DNA of 64,000 nucleotides, taken from the NCBI RefSeq assembly GCF_017676385.1, contig NZ_JAFFZN010000001.1, positions 1 through 64,000 of the forward strand. Reading direction: 5' to 3'. This DNA is from Streptomyces spirodelae. GTDB taxonomy: Bacteria > Actinomycetota > Actinomycetes > Streptomycetales > Streptomycetaceae. Below are positions 9,001 through 19,441 of the stretch, one piece after another. Numbering within the stretch: position 1 is the stretch's first letter; each line of letters opens with the position of its first letter. A program made the translations under genes and the position numbers. The notes beneath the pieces are model-generated. The model was not told the DNA's origin. It saw nothing but the letters and a program-made list of their open reading frames with translations, and did no database searches.

Positions 9001-9704
9001 TGGACATCGGACCCCATGTCCAGCAGTCCCGGCCCCTTGTCGTCGAGGCCGGTGCCCAGTGACCCGAAACCCCCGAGGGCCGCGACGCCCGTCACCGGGA
9101 GCACCACCAGGGCGAGGAACATCAGCGCGCCTTGCATCACGTGCGTCAGGCTCACTGCGAGGAAGCCTCCGAGACAGGAGTAGGTGACGATCACCAGGGC
9201 CGTCACCGTGACGCCGAGCCCGAACCGGAAGTCGAATACTTGCTCGAACAGCAACCCTCCGGCCACCAGACCGCTGGCGACATAGACGGTGAAGAACACC
9301 AGGGTGACCGCCGCCGAGACCATCCTGAGCATCCGGGTGCGATCCTCGAAGCGCTCTTCCAGATAGGCCGACAGGCTTACCGCGTTCCCGGCGCGTTCGG
9401 TGTAGGTGCGCAGCCTCGGCGCGACGAAGAGCCAGTTGAGATAGGTGCCGGCCGCCAGGCCGACCGCGATCCAACTGGCACCGAGGCCGGCGGCGTACAC
9501 CGCTCCGGGGAGTGCGAGAAACAGCCAGCCGGACATATCGCTGGCTCCTGCGGACAGAGCGGCGACGAGCGCGCTCAGCCTGCGGCTCCCGAGGGCGAAG
9601 TCGGCGAAGGTGCGGGTGCGGGTGTAAGCCCAGACGCCGATTCCGACCATGGCGGCCACGTACACGGCGACCACGGTCACGATCGGCGCACTCAATTCGA
9701 ACAT
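6072..9704 (-). CDS. Na+/solute symporter fused to PAS-GAF-SpoIIE phosphatase-HATPase
   Basis: This 1210-aa chimera starts with a full sodium:solute symporter (SSS/PutP-like, roughly residues 1-480) with hallmark segments GASDMSGWLFLALPGA and STADSQLLVSS. Then come a PAS domain (about 490-630, starting LVPSLTHAPVGMAVLD), GAF (about 640-810), a PP2C/SpoIIE phosphatase (about 820-1050, SGVGGDWFDAIPL and VVGDVVGHGINAA) and a HATPase_c anti-sigma-type kinase domain (about 1070-1190, LIVSELVTNAIRHA). The ATG at 9704 starts the protein just before the first helix, as in PutP; in-frame ATGs at 9746 and 9782 would add only a short unconserved tail. Transport or ligand binding could be coupled to a partner-switching sigma pathway (inference). 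It lies 177 bp downstream of sdaA and may or may not share its transcript. Confidence 0.9.
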   Translation of the reverse strand: MFELSAPIVTVVAVYVAAMVGIGVWAYTRTRTFADFALGSRRLSALVAALSAGASDMSGWLFLALPGAVYAAGLGASWIAVGLAAGTYLNWLFVAPRLRTYTERAGNAVSLSAYLEERFEDRTRMLRMVSAAVTLVFFTVYVASGLVAGGLLFEQVFDFRFGLGVTVTALVIVTYSCLGGFLAVSLTHVMQGALMFLALVVLPVTGVAALGGFGSLGTGLDDKGPGLLDMGSDVQYADGQWSAGGGLGAVAIVSLLAWGLGYFGQPHILARFMGIRSIRAVPAARRIGTGWVVVVLAGGTLVGLVGIAKLGTPLSDPDTVFIVLSRTLLNPWVAGVMLVAVLAAIMSTADSQLLVSSVALTEDFYRAFLNRRASDKALVWVGRAAVGLVIVVAFVIALQAGGLLSIVAYAWAGFGAAFGPVVLLSLYWPRMTWAGAMAGIVSGAATVLLWEQINPLLGPLESGIYEMVPGVLVATGAALLFGRFVGRPPTRAFWRMPGGGVSQLKLVPSLTHAPVGMAVLDTDLRYVWVNEPLDRLIPLEQRLGRQVTDVLPKEEAQAFEEKMQSVLETGAPVIDYEFRGPRYADPRRKRAFSASFFVMKDRQGRHVGIWYMIIDVTQRWQAQERLALLNEAAVRIGTTLDVTRTAQELTDQAVPSLADFVAVDVLDSVMRGEEPAPGPVGMTPVLRRAGQQSVREGCPEASWAVGEAVRRAPSSPVTRCLLQSRTLVERTLDPSTSPWVVQDQPLGASVRAFDFRSLMVIPVRARGVTMGVATFARSQDREPFEEDDVRLAEELVSHAAVCVDNARRFTRERTAARSMQSFLLPRELTAGSALEVASWYLPADAPSGVGGDWFDAIPLSGARVALVVGDVVGHGINAAATMGRLRTAVRTLANLDLPPDELLAHLDDLVIGLMEAPDSEEPTEEATAAEGETARAAFLGATCLVAVYDPVSRRCTLARAGHLPPMVVGPDGGADILDLPAGPPLGLGYLPFESLELELAEGSLIALYTDGLIETYDRDIDVGLARLGEALLASRPTLEETGRNALDAMLTGPPADDAALLLARTRVLAPDQVISWDVPSDPAAVAQARTLAGEQLGEWGMDELTFTTELIVSELVTNAIRHATGPVCLRLIRDRCLICEVSDASSTSPRLRHARTTDEGGRGLLLVAQLAQRWGTRHMATGKVIWTEQAIPASPAVQEAGPTHTSHGPQ

Positions 9705-9881
9705 GCTGTTCCCGCTGGAGAGGTTCCTGAGCCCGGAGGCGACCATCGACACGCCTGGCAGTCGCACGCTCTGGCGTCTCAATGTACTGAAACCGGTAGC
9801 CGGAACTTGACCACCGCTTGTGTGTCGGCGTGCAGGTCTCCATGCGCAGGTGCTCCAAAGGAGAGACCACCTGGCACGGGT

Positions 9882-11264
<1,383 letters not shown>

Positions 11265-11333
11265 GCCGTGCTCCGTGGGTTGAGGGGGCGTATCGCGCCT
11301 GTCGCGGAACACGCCCCGTGGGAGTGGTACCGG

Positions 11334-12599
11334 TTACCGGCCGAGGCCGGAGTAGAGCGGGTGCTTGTCGGCGAGCGCCGTGGCCCTCGCGGTGAGCGCT
11401 GCGGCGTCGAAGCCTGGTTTGAGGGCTTCGGCGATGATGTCGGCGACCTCGTGGAAGTCCTCGGCTGTGAAGCCGCGGGTGGCCAGCGCCGGGGTGCCGA
11501 TGCGCAGGCCGGAGGTGACCATCGGCGGACGCGGGTCGTCGGGGATGGCGTTGCGGTTAACGGTGATACCGACGGAGTGGAGTCGGTCCTCGGCCTGCCG
11601 GCCGTCGAGTTCGGAGTGGCGGAGGTCGACGAGGACCAGGTGGACGTCGGTGCCGCCGGAGAGGACGGAGACACCGTGCTGCTGGACGTCGGCCCTGTGC
11701 AGCCGGTCGGCGAGGATCTTGGCGCCGTCCAGGGTGCGCTGCTGGCGCTCCTTGAAGCCGTCGCTCGCGGCGACCTTGAAGGCAACCGCCTTGGCGGCGA
11801 TCACATGCTCCAGCGGGCCGCCCTGCTGTCCGGGGAAGACCGCTGAGTTGATCTTCTTGGCGATCTCCTGGGTGCAGAGGATGACGCCGCCGCGCGGGCC
11901 GCCCAGGGTCTTGTGGGTGGTTGTGGTCACGATGTGTGCGTAGGGGACCGGCGAAGGGTGCAGACCGGCTGCGACCAGACCCGCGAAGTGGGCCATGTCG
12001 ACCATGAGATAGGCACCGACCTCATCGGCGATGCGGCGGAAGGCTGCGAAGTCCAGCCGTCGGGGGTAGGCGGACCAGCCGGCCAGGATCAGTTTGGGCT
12101 TGTGTTCCTTGGCGAGGCGCTCGACCTCGGTCATGTCCACCTGCCCCGCCTGGGTGTCGACGTGGTAGGCGGCCACGTTGTAGAGCTTGCCGGAGAAGTT
12201 GATCTTCATTCCGTGGGTCAGGTGCCCGCCGTGGGCGAGATCGAGTCCGAGGATGGTGTCGCCCGGTTTGAGGAGGGCGAACATGGCCGCGGCGTTGGCC
12301 TGGGCGCCGGAGTGCGGCTGGACGTTGGCGGCCTCGGCGCCGAAGAGTGCCTTGACGCGGTCGATGGCGATCTGCTCGACGACATCGACGTGTTCGCAGC
12401 CGCCGTAGTAGCGGCGGCCCGGGTAGCCCTCGGCGTATTTGTTGGTGAGGACCGAGCCCTGGGCCTCCATCACCGCGACCGGGGCGAAGTTCTCGGAGGC
12501 GATCATCTCCAGGGTGCGCTGCTGGCGGTGGAGTTCGGCGTCGACGGCGGCGGCGATGTCCGGGTCGAGTTCGTGGAGGGAACTGTCGAGAGGCGACAT
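11334..12599 (-). CDS. glyA: Serine hydroxymethyltransferase
   Basis: The 421-aa PLP enzyme condenses glycine with 5,10-methylene-THF to make serine. The signatures are [13 protein letters not shown] near the N-terminus, the Gly-rich [11 protein letters not shown], and the PLP lysine in [15 protein letters not shown] (about K230). ATG 12599 follows AGGAAGG. It lies between the FAD reductase (157 bp upstream) and sdaA. Because the neighbouring oxidases produce both glycine and methylene-THF, this copy is probably a catabolic paralogue dedicated to betaine breakdown and not the housekeeping enzyme (inference). No glycine riboswitch is visible upstream. Confidence 0.96.
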   Translation of the reverse strand: MSPLDSSLHELDPDIAAAVDAELHRQQRTLEMIASENFAPVAVMEAQGSVLTNKYAEGYPGRRYYGGCEHVDVVEQIAIDRVKALFGAEAANVQPHSGAQANAAAMFALLKPGDTILGLDLAHGGHLTHGMKINFSGKLYNVAAYHVDTQAGQVDMTEVERLAKEHKPKLILAGWSAYPRRLDFAAFRRIADEVGAYLMVDMAHFAGLVAAGLHPSPVPYAHIVTTTTHKTLGGPRGGVILCTQEIAKKINSAVFPGQQGGPLEHVIAAKAVAFKVAASDGFKERQQRTLDGAKILADRLHRADVQQHGVSVLSGGTDVHLVLVDLRHSELDGRQAEDRLHSVGITVNRNAIPDDPRPPMVTSGLRIGTPALATRGFTAEDFHEVADIIAEALKPGFDAAALTARATALADKHPLYSGLGR

Positions 12600-12756
12600 G
12601 GCGGTGCCTTCCTGACGGCGGTCGATGTGATCCCGGCGAGGGTGCTTGTCGGCCGCCGGGACGCGGCGGCGGTGCGGGCCCGGCCGCGGCCGTACGAAGA
12701 GCCTGCGGCGTGCGAAGACCTGCGGCGTGTGAAGGCCGACGGCGGTCGGGCCCGGC

Positions 12757-13959
12757 TCAGGTGGTGACCGGCTGCATGGCGCGCATGAGTTCGCGGCGCT
12801 TCCGCATGAAGGGGCGGGGACGGTTGACGGCGATGACGGCGGTGGTCTCCCCGTCACGGTCGTAGCAGGCGAGGAAGCTGCGGTCCTCGGCGGAGCCTTC
12901 GACGATCCGCGGGGTGTCGGTGGGCAGCCGCCGGCCGGCGAACTGGATCCGCACCCCGTACTGGTCGGACCAGAAGTACGGCAGGCTCCCGTGGCGGGCG
13001 ACCGTGCTGCCGGCGAGGATGTTCTGCGCGGCGACGGTGGCCTGTTCCGTGGCGCTGGTCCAGTGCTCGGAACGGCTGCCGTCCACTCGGGCGACGTCCC
13101 CGACGGCTACGACGTTCGGCAGCGCGGTGACACAGCCCGCGTCGCACAGCACGCCGTCGTCCAACGGCACCCCGGAGCCCTCCAGCCAGCCGGTGTTGGG
13201 CCGTACGCCGATCCCGACGACGACCACATCGGCGGGCAGCAGCCGCCCGTCGCTCAACTCCACTCCCGTGACGCGGCCCTCCCTGCCGCCGCACTGCAGC
13301 CCGGCAACGCCCGTGCCGGTGACCAGGGTGACGCCGTGGTCCGCGTGCAGACCGGCACACACCCGGGCCATCTCCTCCCCGAGCTGGGGTACGAGGGGAA
13401 GCGGGGCGGCCTCGACCACGGTCACGTCATGGCCGAGGACCGAGCAGGAGGAGGCGACCTCGGAGCCGATGAACCCGCCGCCGATGACCACGACCTGGGC
13501 CGGGCCGCGGGCCAGGTCGTCGCGGAGCGCCTGGGCGTCGTCGAGGGTGCGCAGGGTGTGCACCCCGGTTCCGGCCGGGTCGGCGGGCTCGGCGGACTCG
13601 ACGGGTTCCTGACCGGGAAGGAGCCGGGGGGAGGCTCCGGTCGCGATGACCACGGCGTCGGTGTCCAGCGACCTGTCGCCGTCCAGCAGCACCGCACCGC
13701 CGGCGGTGTCCAGTCCGGTGGCGCTGGTGCCCAGATACCACTCGGCGTAGAGCTCGGCGGTCTCGTCCGTGTCGGTGAGGGCGAGTTGCCCCTGGTCGGC
13801 GGCGCCGGTGAGGAAGTCCTTGGACAGCGGGGGGCGGTCGTAGGGCTGGTGGTTCTCGTCGCCGACGATCACCAGCCGGCCGTCGAACCCCTGGGTACGC
13901 AGAGCGCGTGCGGTGTACAGGCCGGCCAGCGAGGCCCCGACGACGGTGATGCTCCTCAT
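12757..13959 (-). CDS. FAD-dependent ferredoxin reductase of a Rieske oxygenase system
   Basis: The 400-aa flavoprotein has two dinucleotide folds: FAD site [15 protein letters not shown] at the N-terminus and NAD(P)H site [14 protein letters not shown] near residue 150, plus the C-terminal reductase domain ([13 protein letters not shown]) typical of rubredoxin/phthalate-type ferredoxin reductases. Its ATG overlaps the stop of the Rieske ferredoxin gene (ATGA), so the two proteins are made together as an electron-transfer pair. The pair probably delivers electrons from NADH to the glycine betaine oxygenase encoded about 19 kb away in the same island (inference). Confidence 0.92.
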   Translation of the reverse strand: MRSITVVGASLAGLYTARALRTQGFDGRLVIVGDENHQPYDRPPLSKDFLTGAADQGQLALTDTDETAELYAEWYLGTSATGLDTAGGAVLLDGDRSLDTDAVVIATGASPRLLPGQEPVESAEPADPAGTGVHTLRTLDDAQALRDDLARGPAQVVVIGGGFIGSEVASSCSVLGHDVTVVEAAPLPLVPQLGEEMARVCAGLHADHGVTLVTGTGVAGLQCGGREGRVTGVELSDGRLLPADVVVVGIGVRPNTGWLEGSGVPLDDGVLCDAGCVTALPNVVAVGDVARVDGSRSEHWTSATEQATVAAQNILAGSTVARHGSLPYFWSDQYGVRIQFAGRRLPTDTPRIVEGSAEDRSFLACYDRDGETTAVIAVNRPRPFMRKRRELMRAMQPVTT

Positions 13960-14279
13960 GCCGGCTCCGCGACGGCGACGCCGAGCAGGACGTACCCGTC
14001 CTGCACGGAAACCTGGTGGGTGCGCACCGGGTACTTCGCCGGCGGGCAGGTCGGGCGCCCGTCCCGCAGGTCGAAGAAGGCGGTGTGCAGGGGGCATTCG
14101 ACGAAGCAGCCTTCCAGCCAGCCGTCGGACAGCGAGGCGTCCTGGTGGGTGCAGGTGTCGTCGATGGCGTAGAACTCGCCTTCCTCGGTGTGGAACACCG
14201 CGACGGGGGCGGGGACGCCGTCGGTCACACGGATGGATTCGCCGGGTGGCAGGTCTTCGATCCGGCACACCGTGATCAT
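13956..14279 (-). CDS. Rieske [2Fe-2S] ferredoxin (copy 1)
   Basis: A 107-aa soluble Rieske ferredoxin with the cluster motifs CTHQDASLSDGWLEG and CPLHTAFFD, where two Cys and two His bind the iron. It starts at ATG 14279 behind GGAGG and opens an operon with FAD reductase, glyA and sdaA. It is closely similar to a second ferredoxin at 34779-35141; both share a run of identical residues from AIDDTCTHQDASLSDGWLEG. It carries electrons to a Rieske-type oxygenase, most likely the GbcA homologue in the island. Transcription is expected from the operator/promoter at 14395-14455. Confidence 0.93.
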   Translation of the reverse strand: MITVCRIEDLPPGESIRVTDGVPAPVAVFHTEEGEFYAIDDTCTHQDASLSDGWLEGCFVECPLHTAFFDLRDGRPTCPPAKYPVRTHQVSVQDGYVLLGVAVAEPA

Positions 14280-14632
14280 GAGGAACCTCCAGGGTACGGG
14301 GGGGCCGACAGGGATGGGCAGCCCTCGGCATGCAGCCACGCCCAGCCATGGGACGGAGGAAGAGATGGAACGTTGTGGCGTTGCCAGGTGTCTCGAATAG
14401 CACAACGCGGTTCGCTATACGCAACATGCTTTCGGTCGCCCCGGCGGCTTGTCAAGAGGAAACCGGAGCAGGCTGCGACGGCGTATCGCCGGAGGACGAG
14501 GCGCGCGACACCGCCCCGGCTCACAGGCGGGCCCCAGCCGTGGCCGCACCCGCCGTCGGCACAGGGGCCCACACCGCCGGAGCGTGCCGACCGGCCTCGT
14601 TGTCGCCCTCGCTGAGGAAGCGAGGGCCGCGC
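14280..14632. other. 353-bp gap: leader and promoter of the ferredoxin-reductase-glyA-sdaA operon
   Basis: About 100 bases next to the ferredoxin gene are its untranslated leader, with no riboswitch-like structure that I recognise. The shared regulon promoter lies at 14395-14455. The remaining 14456-14632 separates it from the stop of the SpoIIE-type gene; I see no gene and no clear terminator hairpin there. Confidence 0.5.
14395..14455 (-). promoter_or_regulatory. Regulon promoter/operator for the ferredoxin-reductase-glyA-sdaA operon
   Basis: Reading leftwards: TTGACA (14455-14450), 24 bp, then GTTGCGTATAGCGAAC. The TTGCGT (14424-14419) sits exactly 18 bp before CTATTC (14400-14395), a -35/-10-like pair. 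A second, weaker element (GTTGTGCTATTCG) covers the -10. It has the same build as the other island promoters. Confidence 0.7.
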
Positions 14633-17500
14633 TCACAGCTCCAGGTCGGTCCACTGGTCCAGCAGCTCATCGCCGGTTGCTCCACCGGGTGCGGCTGCGG
14701 CGTCGTGCAGGGACTGCTCGGTCCAGATGACCTTGCCGTGCGGGGTGTACCGAGTGCCCCAGCGCTGCGCGAACCGGGCGACGAGGAACAGGCCGCGACC
14801 GCCCTCGTCGGTGGTCTTGGCCCGGCGCAGGTGCGGGGAGGTGCTGCTGCCGTCGGCGACCTCGCAGATCAGGCTGGAGCGGTCGTGCAGCAGGCGGAGC
14901 CGGATGGGCTCGGTTCCGTAGCGGATGGCGTTGGTGACCAGTTCGCTGAGGATGAGTTCGGTCGGGAAGGCGACCTCGTCCAGGCCCCAGGTCTCCAGCC
15001 GGCGAGCGCAGGCGGCGCGGATGCGGGAGACGGCGGCGGGGTCGGCGGGCACCTCCCACTCGGCGACCTGGTCCGGATCCAGCAGCCGGGTCCGGGCCAC
15101 CAGGAGGGCTATGTCGTCGCCGGGGCGTGCGGGGAGCATCGCGTCGAGTACCGCCTGACAGGTCTGCTCCGGATCCTGGCCGGAGCGTGCCAGCGCTTCG
15201 CCCAGGAGTGCGAAGCCGGTGTCGAGATCGCGACGGCGGTCCTCGATGAGCCCGTCCGTGTACAGAGCCAGCCGGGTTCCCTCGGGCAGCTGCAGTTCAG
15301 CGGTTTCGACCGGCAGTCCGGCACCGAGGCCCAGCGGCGGTGAGACAGGGACTTCGGGGAAGGAGACGGTGCCGTCGGGGTGGACGAGCGCGGGGCCCGG
15401 GTGGCCGGCCCGGGCGATGGAACAGGAACCCGAGGACGGATCGTAGATCGCGAACAGGCAGGTGGCGCCCAGCATGCCTTCGCCCTCGCCGTCGCCGGGC
15501 TCGCCCTGGTCGATACGGGCGACCAGCTCGTCCAGGTGTCTCAGGAGCTCGTCGGGGGACAGATCCAGGGCGCAGAAGTTGTGTACGGCCACGCGCAGCC
15601 GTCCCATGGTGACGGCCGCGTGCAGTCCGTGCCCGACGACATCGCCCACGACCAGGGCGACGCGGGCGCCCGGCAGCGGGATGACGTCGAACCAGTCGCC
15701 ACCCACTCCGGCCTGAGCCGGCAGATAGCGGTAGGCCACCTCCAGCGCCGACTGCTCGGGCAACGTACGGGGCAGCAGACTGCGCTGCAGGGTGGCCGCC
15801 GTGGCGTGCTCCCGGGTGTAGCGGCGGGCGTTGTCTATGCACACCGCCGCCCGGGCGGCCAACTCCTCGGCGAAGGACAGATCGTCCTCGGTGAAGGGCT
15901 CCTTGTCCGAGCGGTAGAACCCGACCATGCCCAGCACCACACCGCGGGCCTGCAGGGGAACGCTGATCATGGAGCGGAGCCCGAAGTCCACGATGCGCTG
16001 CGCGCGTTCGGGATCCAGAGCCTGCCAGTCCGGCGCGGCGCGCAACTCGGGCACCAGCACCGCACGACCATCCCGCAGCCCCCGCGCCTGCGGCATCGTC
16101 GGCAGGAAAGTGATCCTCTCCCCCACCCGGTACAGCGGATGGTCGTCCCGGACGCCGCACATGGCTGTGCGGTGCATGGTCAGACTCGCGCCGTCCGGTT
16201 CCTCACCCCGCTGGACAGCGTCCAGCAACTCGACTGTGGCGTAGTCGGCGAACTGGGGAACCGCGACTTCGGCCAGTTCCTCGGTGGTGCGCACCATGTC
16301 CAGCGTGGAGCCGATCCGTACCCCGGCGTCGTAGAGCAACTGCAGACGTTCCCGTGCCACCTCGGCCCGGCCCGCCAGGGTCCGCAGCTCGGTGGAGTCC
16401 CGCAGCGTCGCCACGCTGCCGGGCCCTTTGCCGTAGCTGTCCACGGGCCGCATGTTGACGGCCAGCAGCCGGTCCCCCGCCAGGTGCACCTCGTCGTCGG
16501 CCGTCCGGCCGGAGCCCAGCAGATCGGCCGTGCCGGGGGCCAGCCCCAGTTCGGTGATCGGCCGGCCCTCGGCCTCTTCGGGCAGTTCGAGCAGCTGGCG
16601 TGCCTCGTCGTTGGCCAACAGCAGCCGGGCGTCGTCGTCGATGATGAGCACGCCCTCGCGCACGGAATGCAGCACCGCGTCGTGATGCTCGTACATCCGG
16701 GTCATCTCCGCGGGGCCCAGCCCGTGCGTCTGGTGCAACAGCCGCCGGCTCACCAGCGCCGATCCGGCCATGGCCACAAGGAGCGCACCGCCCGCCGCCC
16801 CGAAGATCATCGGCAGTTGGTCCACCACCGCGGCGTTCACACTCTTGACCTTGATCCCGACGGACACCAGCCCGGCCACCGAGCCGTCCGTGTCGAAGAC
16901 GGGAACCATCGAGTCCACGGCACGGCCGACCCCCGGCGTGTCATAGGTCTCCTGGTGCACGTGGCCGCCGAGCGCCTCGGCGTAGGAACCGACGACGTGC
17001 TTGCCGATCAGATCCGGGTCCGGGTGGGTCCAGCGGAAGCCTTCCGTGTCGAACGCGATGATGTAGTCGACACCGGACCCCTTCCGGGCTTCCTCCGCGC
17101 GCGGCTGCAACAGTGCGGTCGGGTCGGAGGACTTCATGGCTTCCAGCGTCCCCGGGGCCCGCGCGAAGGTCTGCGCGCCGACGAGCGAGCGGTCGCGGGC
17201 CTCCTCCAGACTCGCCCCCCGGGCCTGGAGGACGAGAGCGATCACCGCTGCGGAGGCGAGCAGCGCCACCAGCACGACTTGCAGCGCGAACACCTGGCCC
17301 GCGGCGGTGCGCACGCTCAGCAGCGAATACCCGCGCCGCTCCGTGGAGCGGCGCGGGGCCGTCCGTGCGTCTTCAGGCTGCTCACGCCGCCCTGATCCCT
17401 GACGCGGGACCGCGCGGCGATTCCCCGTACGCCACCGGTTGAACACGCGGCGGGAAGGCGGTACGGGGAATCGCCGCGATATGGAAGTGCGCATGGTCAC
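14633..17500 (-). CDS. Membrane sensor SpoIIE-type phosphatase with HATPase domain
   Basis: A 955-aa receptor. A transmembrane helix near residue 75 (VFALQVVLVALLASAAVIALVL) and a second near 235 enclose an extracellular Cache-like sensor (DYIIAFDTEGFRWTHPDPDL is typical). Then follow PAS (about 275-380), GAF (about 400-560), PP2C/SpoIIE (about 580-790, VGGDWFDVIPLPGARVALVV) and HATPase_c (about 820-930, LILSELVTNAIRYG). The family dephosphorylates anti-anti-sigma proteins and can act as an anti-sigma kinase. ATG at 17500 or 17494 gives a 70-residue Arg-rich tail encoded across a perfect inverted repeat, so the true start could be further in. It lies between two catabolic operons without overlapping either. 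Confidence 0.88.
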   Translation of the reverse strand: MTMRTSISRRFPVPPSRRVFNRWRTGNRRAVPRQGSGRREQPEDARTAPRRSTERRGYSLLSVRTAAGQVFALQVVLVALLASAAVIALVLQARGASLEEARDRSLVGAQTFARAPGTLEAMKSSDPTALLQPRAEEARKGSGVDYIIAFDTEGFRWTHPDPDLIGKHVVGSYAEALGGHVHQETYDTPGVGRAVDSMVPVFDTDGSVAGLVSVGIKVKSVNAAVVDQLPMIFGAAGGALLVAMAGSALVSRRLLHQTHGLGPAEMTRMYEHHDAVLHSVREGVLIIDDDARLLLANDEARQLLELPEEAEGRPITELGLAPGTADLLGSGRTADDEVHLAGDRLLAVNMRPVDSYGKGPGSVATLRDSTELRTLAGRAEVARERLQLLYDAGVRIGSTLDMVRTTEELAEVAVPQFADYATVELLDAVQRGEEPDGASLTMHRTAMCGVRDDHPLYRVGERITFLPTMPQARGLRDGRAVLVPELRAAPDWQALDPERAQRIVDFGLRSMISVPLQARGVVLGMVGFYRSDKEPFTEDDLSFAEELAARAAVCIDNARRYTREHATAATLQRSLLPRTLPEQSALEVAYRYLPAQAGVGGDWFDVIPLPGARVALVVGDVVGHGLHAAVTMGRLRVAVHNFCALDLSPDELLRHLDELVARIDQGEPGDGEGEGMLGATCLFAIYDPSSGSCSIARAGHPGPALVHPDGTVSFPEVPVSPPLGLGAGLPVETAELQLPEGTRLALYTDGLIEDRRRDLDTGFALLGEALARSGQDPEQTCQAVLDAMLPARPGDDIALLVARTRLLDPDQVAEWEVPADPAAVSRIRAACARRLETWGLDEVAFPTELILSELVTNAIRYGTEPIRLRLLHDRSSLICEVADGSSTSPHLRRAKTTDEGGRGLFLVARFAQRWGTRYTPHGKVIWTEQSLHDAAAAPGGATGDELLDQWTDLEL
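17413..17478. repeat. Perfect 18-bp inverted repeat inside the 5' end of the sensor phosphatase gene
   Basis: CGCGGCGATTCCCCGTAC (17413-17430) and its exact reverse complement (17461-17478) are separated by 30 bp. If the annotated start is right, the repeat encodes part of the Arg-rich N-terminal tail. Otherwise it is upstream of the gene and could be a terminator for the operon ending at 17586 or a protein-binding site. Confidence 0.8.
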
Positions 17501-17585
17501 ATTATGAGAGCTCCAATGACAATGAGACGGGGAGATACGGCTGCAGTCTGAAGAGCAAAGGGTTGCTCAGGTAGCTGAAGTGACG

Positions 17586-18218
17586 TCAGTGCCCTCGGGC
17601 GATCCACGTCTCCAGATGGGGCGCTTCGGCCGCGATCGAGGTGTTGCCGCCGTGGCCGGTGTGGACCGTGGTGTCGGCGGGGAGGGTGAGCAGCCGATCG
17701 CGGATGGAGCCGATGATGGTGGGAAAGTCGGAGTAGGAGCGGCCGGTGGCGCCGGGGCCGCCCTGGAAGAGGGTGTCGCCGGAGAAGAGGGCTCCCAGCT
17801 CCGGCGCGTACAAGCACACCGCGCCGGGAGCGTGGCCCGGAGTGTGCAGCACATGCAGGTCGGTGCCGGCGACGGTGAGCACGTCGCCGTCCGCCAGCGC
17901 CACCTCGGGGACGATCCCGGGGTGCGTGGCCTTCCACAGCACCGTATCGGCGGGGTGCAGCATCATGGGCGCGCCGCCACCCAGCGCCGCCAACGCGGGG
18001 GCGGCGTTGATGTGGTCGTTGTGGGCGTGGGTGCACACGATGCCGGCCAGTCGCCGGGGGCCGACGGCGGCGGCGATCGCCGCGTGGTCGTGTGCCGCGT
18101 CGATGACCAGGACCTCCCGGTCGTCGCCGACCAGCCAGACGTTGTTGTCCACCTCCCAGCTGCCGCCGTCCAGCTCGAAGGTGCCGCTGGTGACGACATG
18201 CTCGATACGGGCGCTCAC
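17586..18218 (-). CDS. MBL-fold hydrolase, probable S-formylmycothiol hydrolase
   Basis: A 210-aa metallo-beta-lactamase fold enzyme with the zinc motif THAHNDHIN (HxHxDH), a second His in HTPGHAPG and the Asp of LFSGDTLF. Its GTG start overlaps the stop of the S-(hydroxymethyl)mycothiol dehydrogenase gene (GTGA), a pairing widely conserved in actinobacteria. By this linkage it most likely hydrolyses the S-formylmycothiol formed by that dehydrogenase, releasing formate and mycothiol. It is the last gene of the long dimethylglycine/sarcosine operon. The exact substrate is inferred from neighbours, not from residues. Confidence 0.85.
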   Translation of the reverse strand: MSARIEHVVTSGTFELDGGSWEVDNNVWLVGDDREVLVIDAAHDHAAIAAAVGPRRLAGIVCTHAHNDHINAAPALAALGGGAPMMLHPADTVLWKATHPGIVPEVALADGDVLTVAGTDLHVLHTPGHAPGAVCLYAPELGALFSGDTLFQGGPGATGRSYSDFPTIIGSIRDRLLTLPADTTVHTGHGGNTSIAAEAPHLETWIARGH

Positions 18219-19300
18219 AGGACCACCACCGAGCGCAGGACCGAGCCGTGGTGCATCTTGTCGAACGCCTTCTCCACATCGTCCAGGCCGATCTTCTCGC
18301 TGACGAAGGCGTCCAGGTCGAAGCGGCCCTGCAGATACAGGTCGATGAGGGCGGGGAAGTCGCGGGCCGGCAGACAGTCGCCGTACCAGGAGGACTTCAG
18401 CGCCCCGCCGCGGCCGAACACGTCCAGCAGCGGCAGTTCGATGGTGTGCTCGGGGGTGGGTACGCCGACCAGGACCACGGTTCCGGCCAGGTCGCGGGCG
18501 TAGAATGCCTGCTCATAGGTCTCGGGGCGGCCCACTGCTTCCACCACGACATCAGCGCCGAAGCCGCCCGTCAGTTCGCGGATGGCTTCGACGGGATCGG
18601 TCTTGGCGGAGTTGACGGTGGCGGTGGCCCCGAATTGCCCGGCCCACTCCAGCTTCCGCTCGTCGACGTCGACGGCGATGATCTTCGAGACTCCGGCCAC
18701 CTCGGCCCCGGCGATGGCGGCCATACCGACCCCGCCACAGCCGATCACCGCGATCGAGTCGCCCCGGCCCACCCCCCCGGTGTTGACCGCGGCGCCGAAG
18801 CCCGCCATCACACCGCAGCCGAGCAGGCCGGCGGCTGCCGCGGAGGCGGTCGGATCGACCTTGGTGCACTGGCCGGCGGCGACCAGGGTCTTCTCGGCGA
18901 AGGCCCCGATCCCCAGGGCCGGGGACAGCGGAGTCCCGTCGGCCAAGGTCATGGGCTGGGTGGCGTTGTGGGTGTCGAAGCAGTACCACGGCCGTCCGCG
19001 GCTGCAGGCGCGGCACTGACCGCAGACGGCTCGCCAGTTGAGGACGACGAAGTCGCCGGGTGCGACGCCGGTGACCCCCTCACCGACCGCCTCCACCACA
19101 CCGGCGGCCTCATGACCGAGCAGGAAGGGGAACTCATCGTTGATGCCGCCCTCCCGGTAGTGCAGGTCGGTGTGGCAGACGCCGCACGCCTGCACCTCCA
19201 CCAGCGCCTCGCCCGGACCGGGGTCGGGCACCAGGATGGTCTCCACCGAAACCGGAGCGCCCTTCTTCCGGGCGACAACGGCGCGTACCTCATGTGTCAC
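18215..19300 (-). CDS. mscR: S-(hydroxymethyl)mycothiol dehydrogenase
   Basis: A 361-aa zinc-dependent medium-chain alcohol dehydrogenase. Catalytic zinc ligands lie in [15 protein letters not shown] and [12 protein letters not shown], the structural zinc is held by [15 protein letters not shown], and the NAD site is [14 protein letters not shown]. The close fit to mycothiol-dependent formaldehyde dehydrogenases fixes the call. It oxidises the adduct of formaldehyde and mycothiol, clearing formaldehyde released by the Rieske demethylase. GTG 19300 is the start. A strong hairpin lies in the 141-bp gap after soxG, so expression may be tuned separately from the sox genes. Confidence 0.93.
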   Translation of the reverse strand: MTHEVRAVVARKKGAPVSVETILVPDPGPGEALVEVQACGVCHTDLHYREGGINDEFPFLLGHEAAGVVEAVGEGVTGVAPGDFVVLNWRAVCGQCRACSRGRPWYCFDTHNATQPMTLADGTPLSPALGIGAFAEKTLVAAGQCTKVDPTASAAAAGLLGCGVMAGFGAAVNTGGVGRGDSIAVIGCGGVGMAAIAGAEVAGVSKIIAVDVDERKLEWAGQFGATATVNSAKTDPVEAIRELTGGFGADVVVEAVGRPETYEQAFYARDLAGTVVLVGVPTPEHTIELPLLDVFGRGGALKSSWYGDCLPARDFPALIDLYLQGRFDLDAFVSEKIGLDDVEKAFDKMHHGSVLRSVVVL

Positions 19301-19349
19301 TGTCGAGCTCCTCGCTGGGGGCCGCCTGCGGCGGGTGTGCTGGACGGGA

Positions 19350-19380
19350 CGCGGGACCGGTCCGCTGGAGCGGTCCCGCG
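19350..19380 (-). terminator. Hairpin between soxG and mscR
   Basis: A 10-bp perfect stem (CGCGGGACCG with CGGTCCCGCG) around an 11-nt loop lies in the only sizeable gap inside the long operon. It has no U-tract. It could be an attenuator, a processing site or a partial terminator separating the sox genes from the formaldehyde-clearing genes. Confidence 0.5.
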
Positions 19381-19441
19381 CCGGGATCAGGGGGAAGGTC
19401 CGGATCAGGTGAAGGTCGTTCAGGGAGAGCGACGGTCGCCG

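Noticed and set aside
12600..12756. Possible glycine riboswitch before glyA
   Set aside because: The leader between the reductase and glyA lacks the conserved tandem-aptamer signatures of glycine riboswitches; only a short direct repeat (CCTGCGGCGTG) is present.
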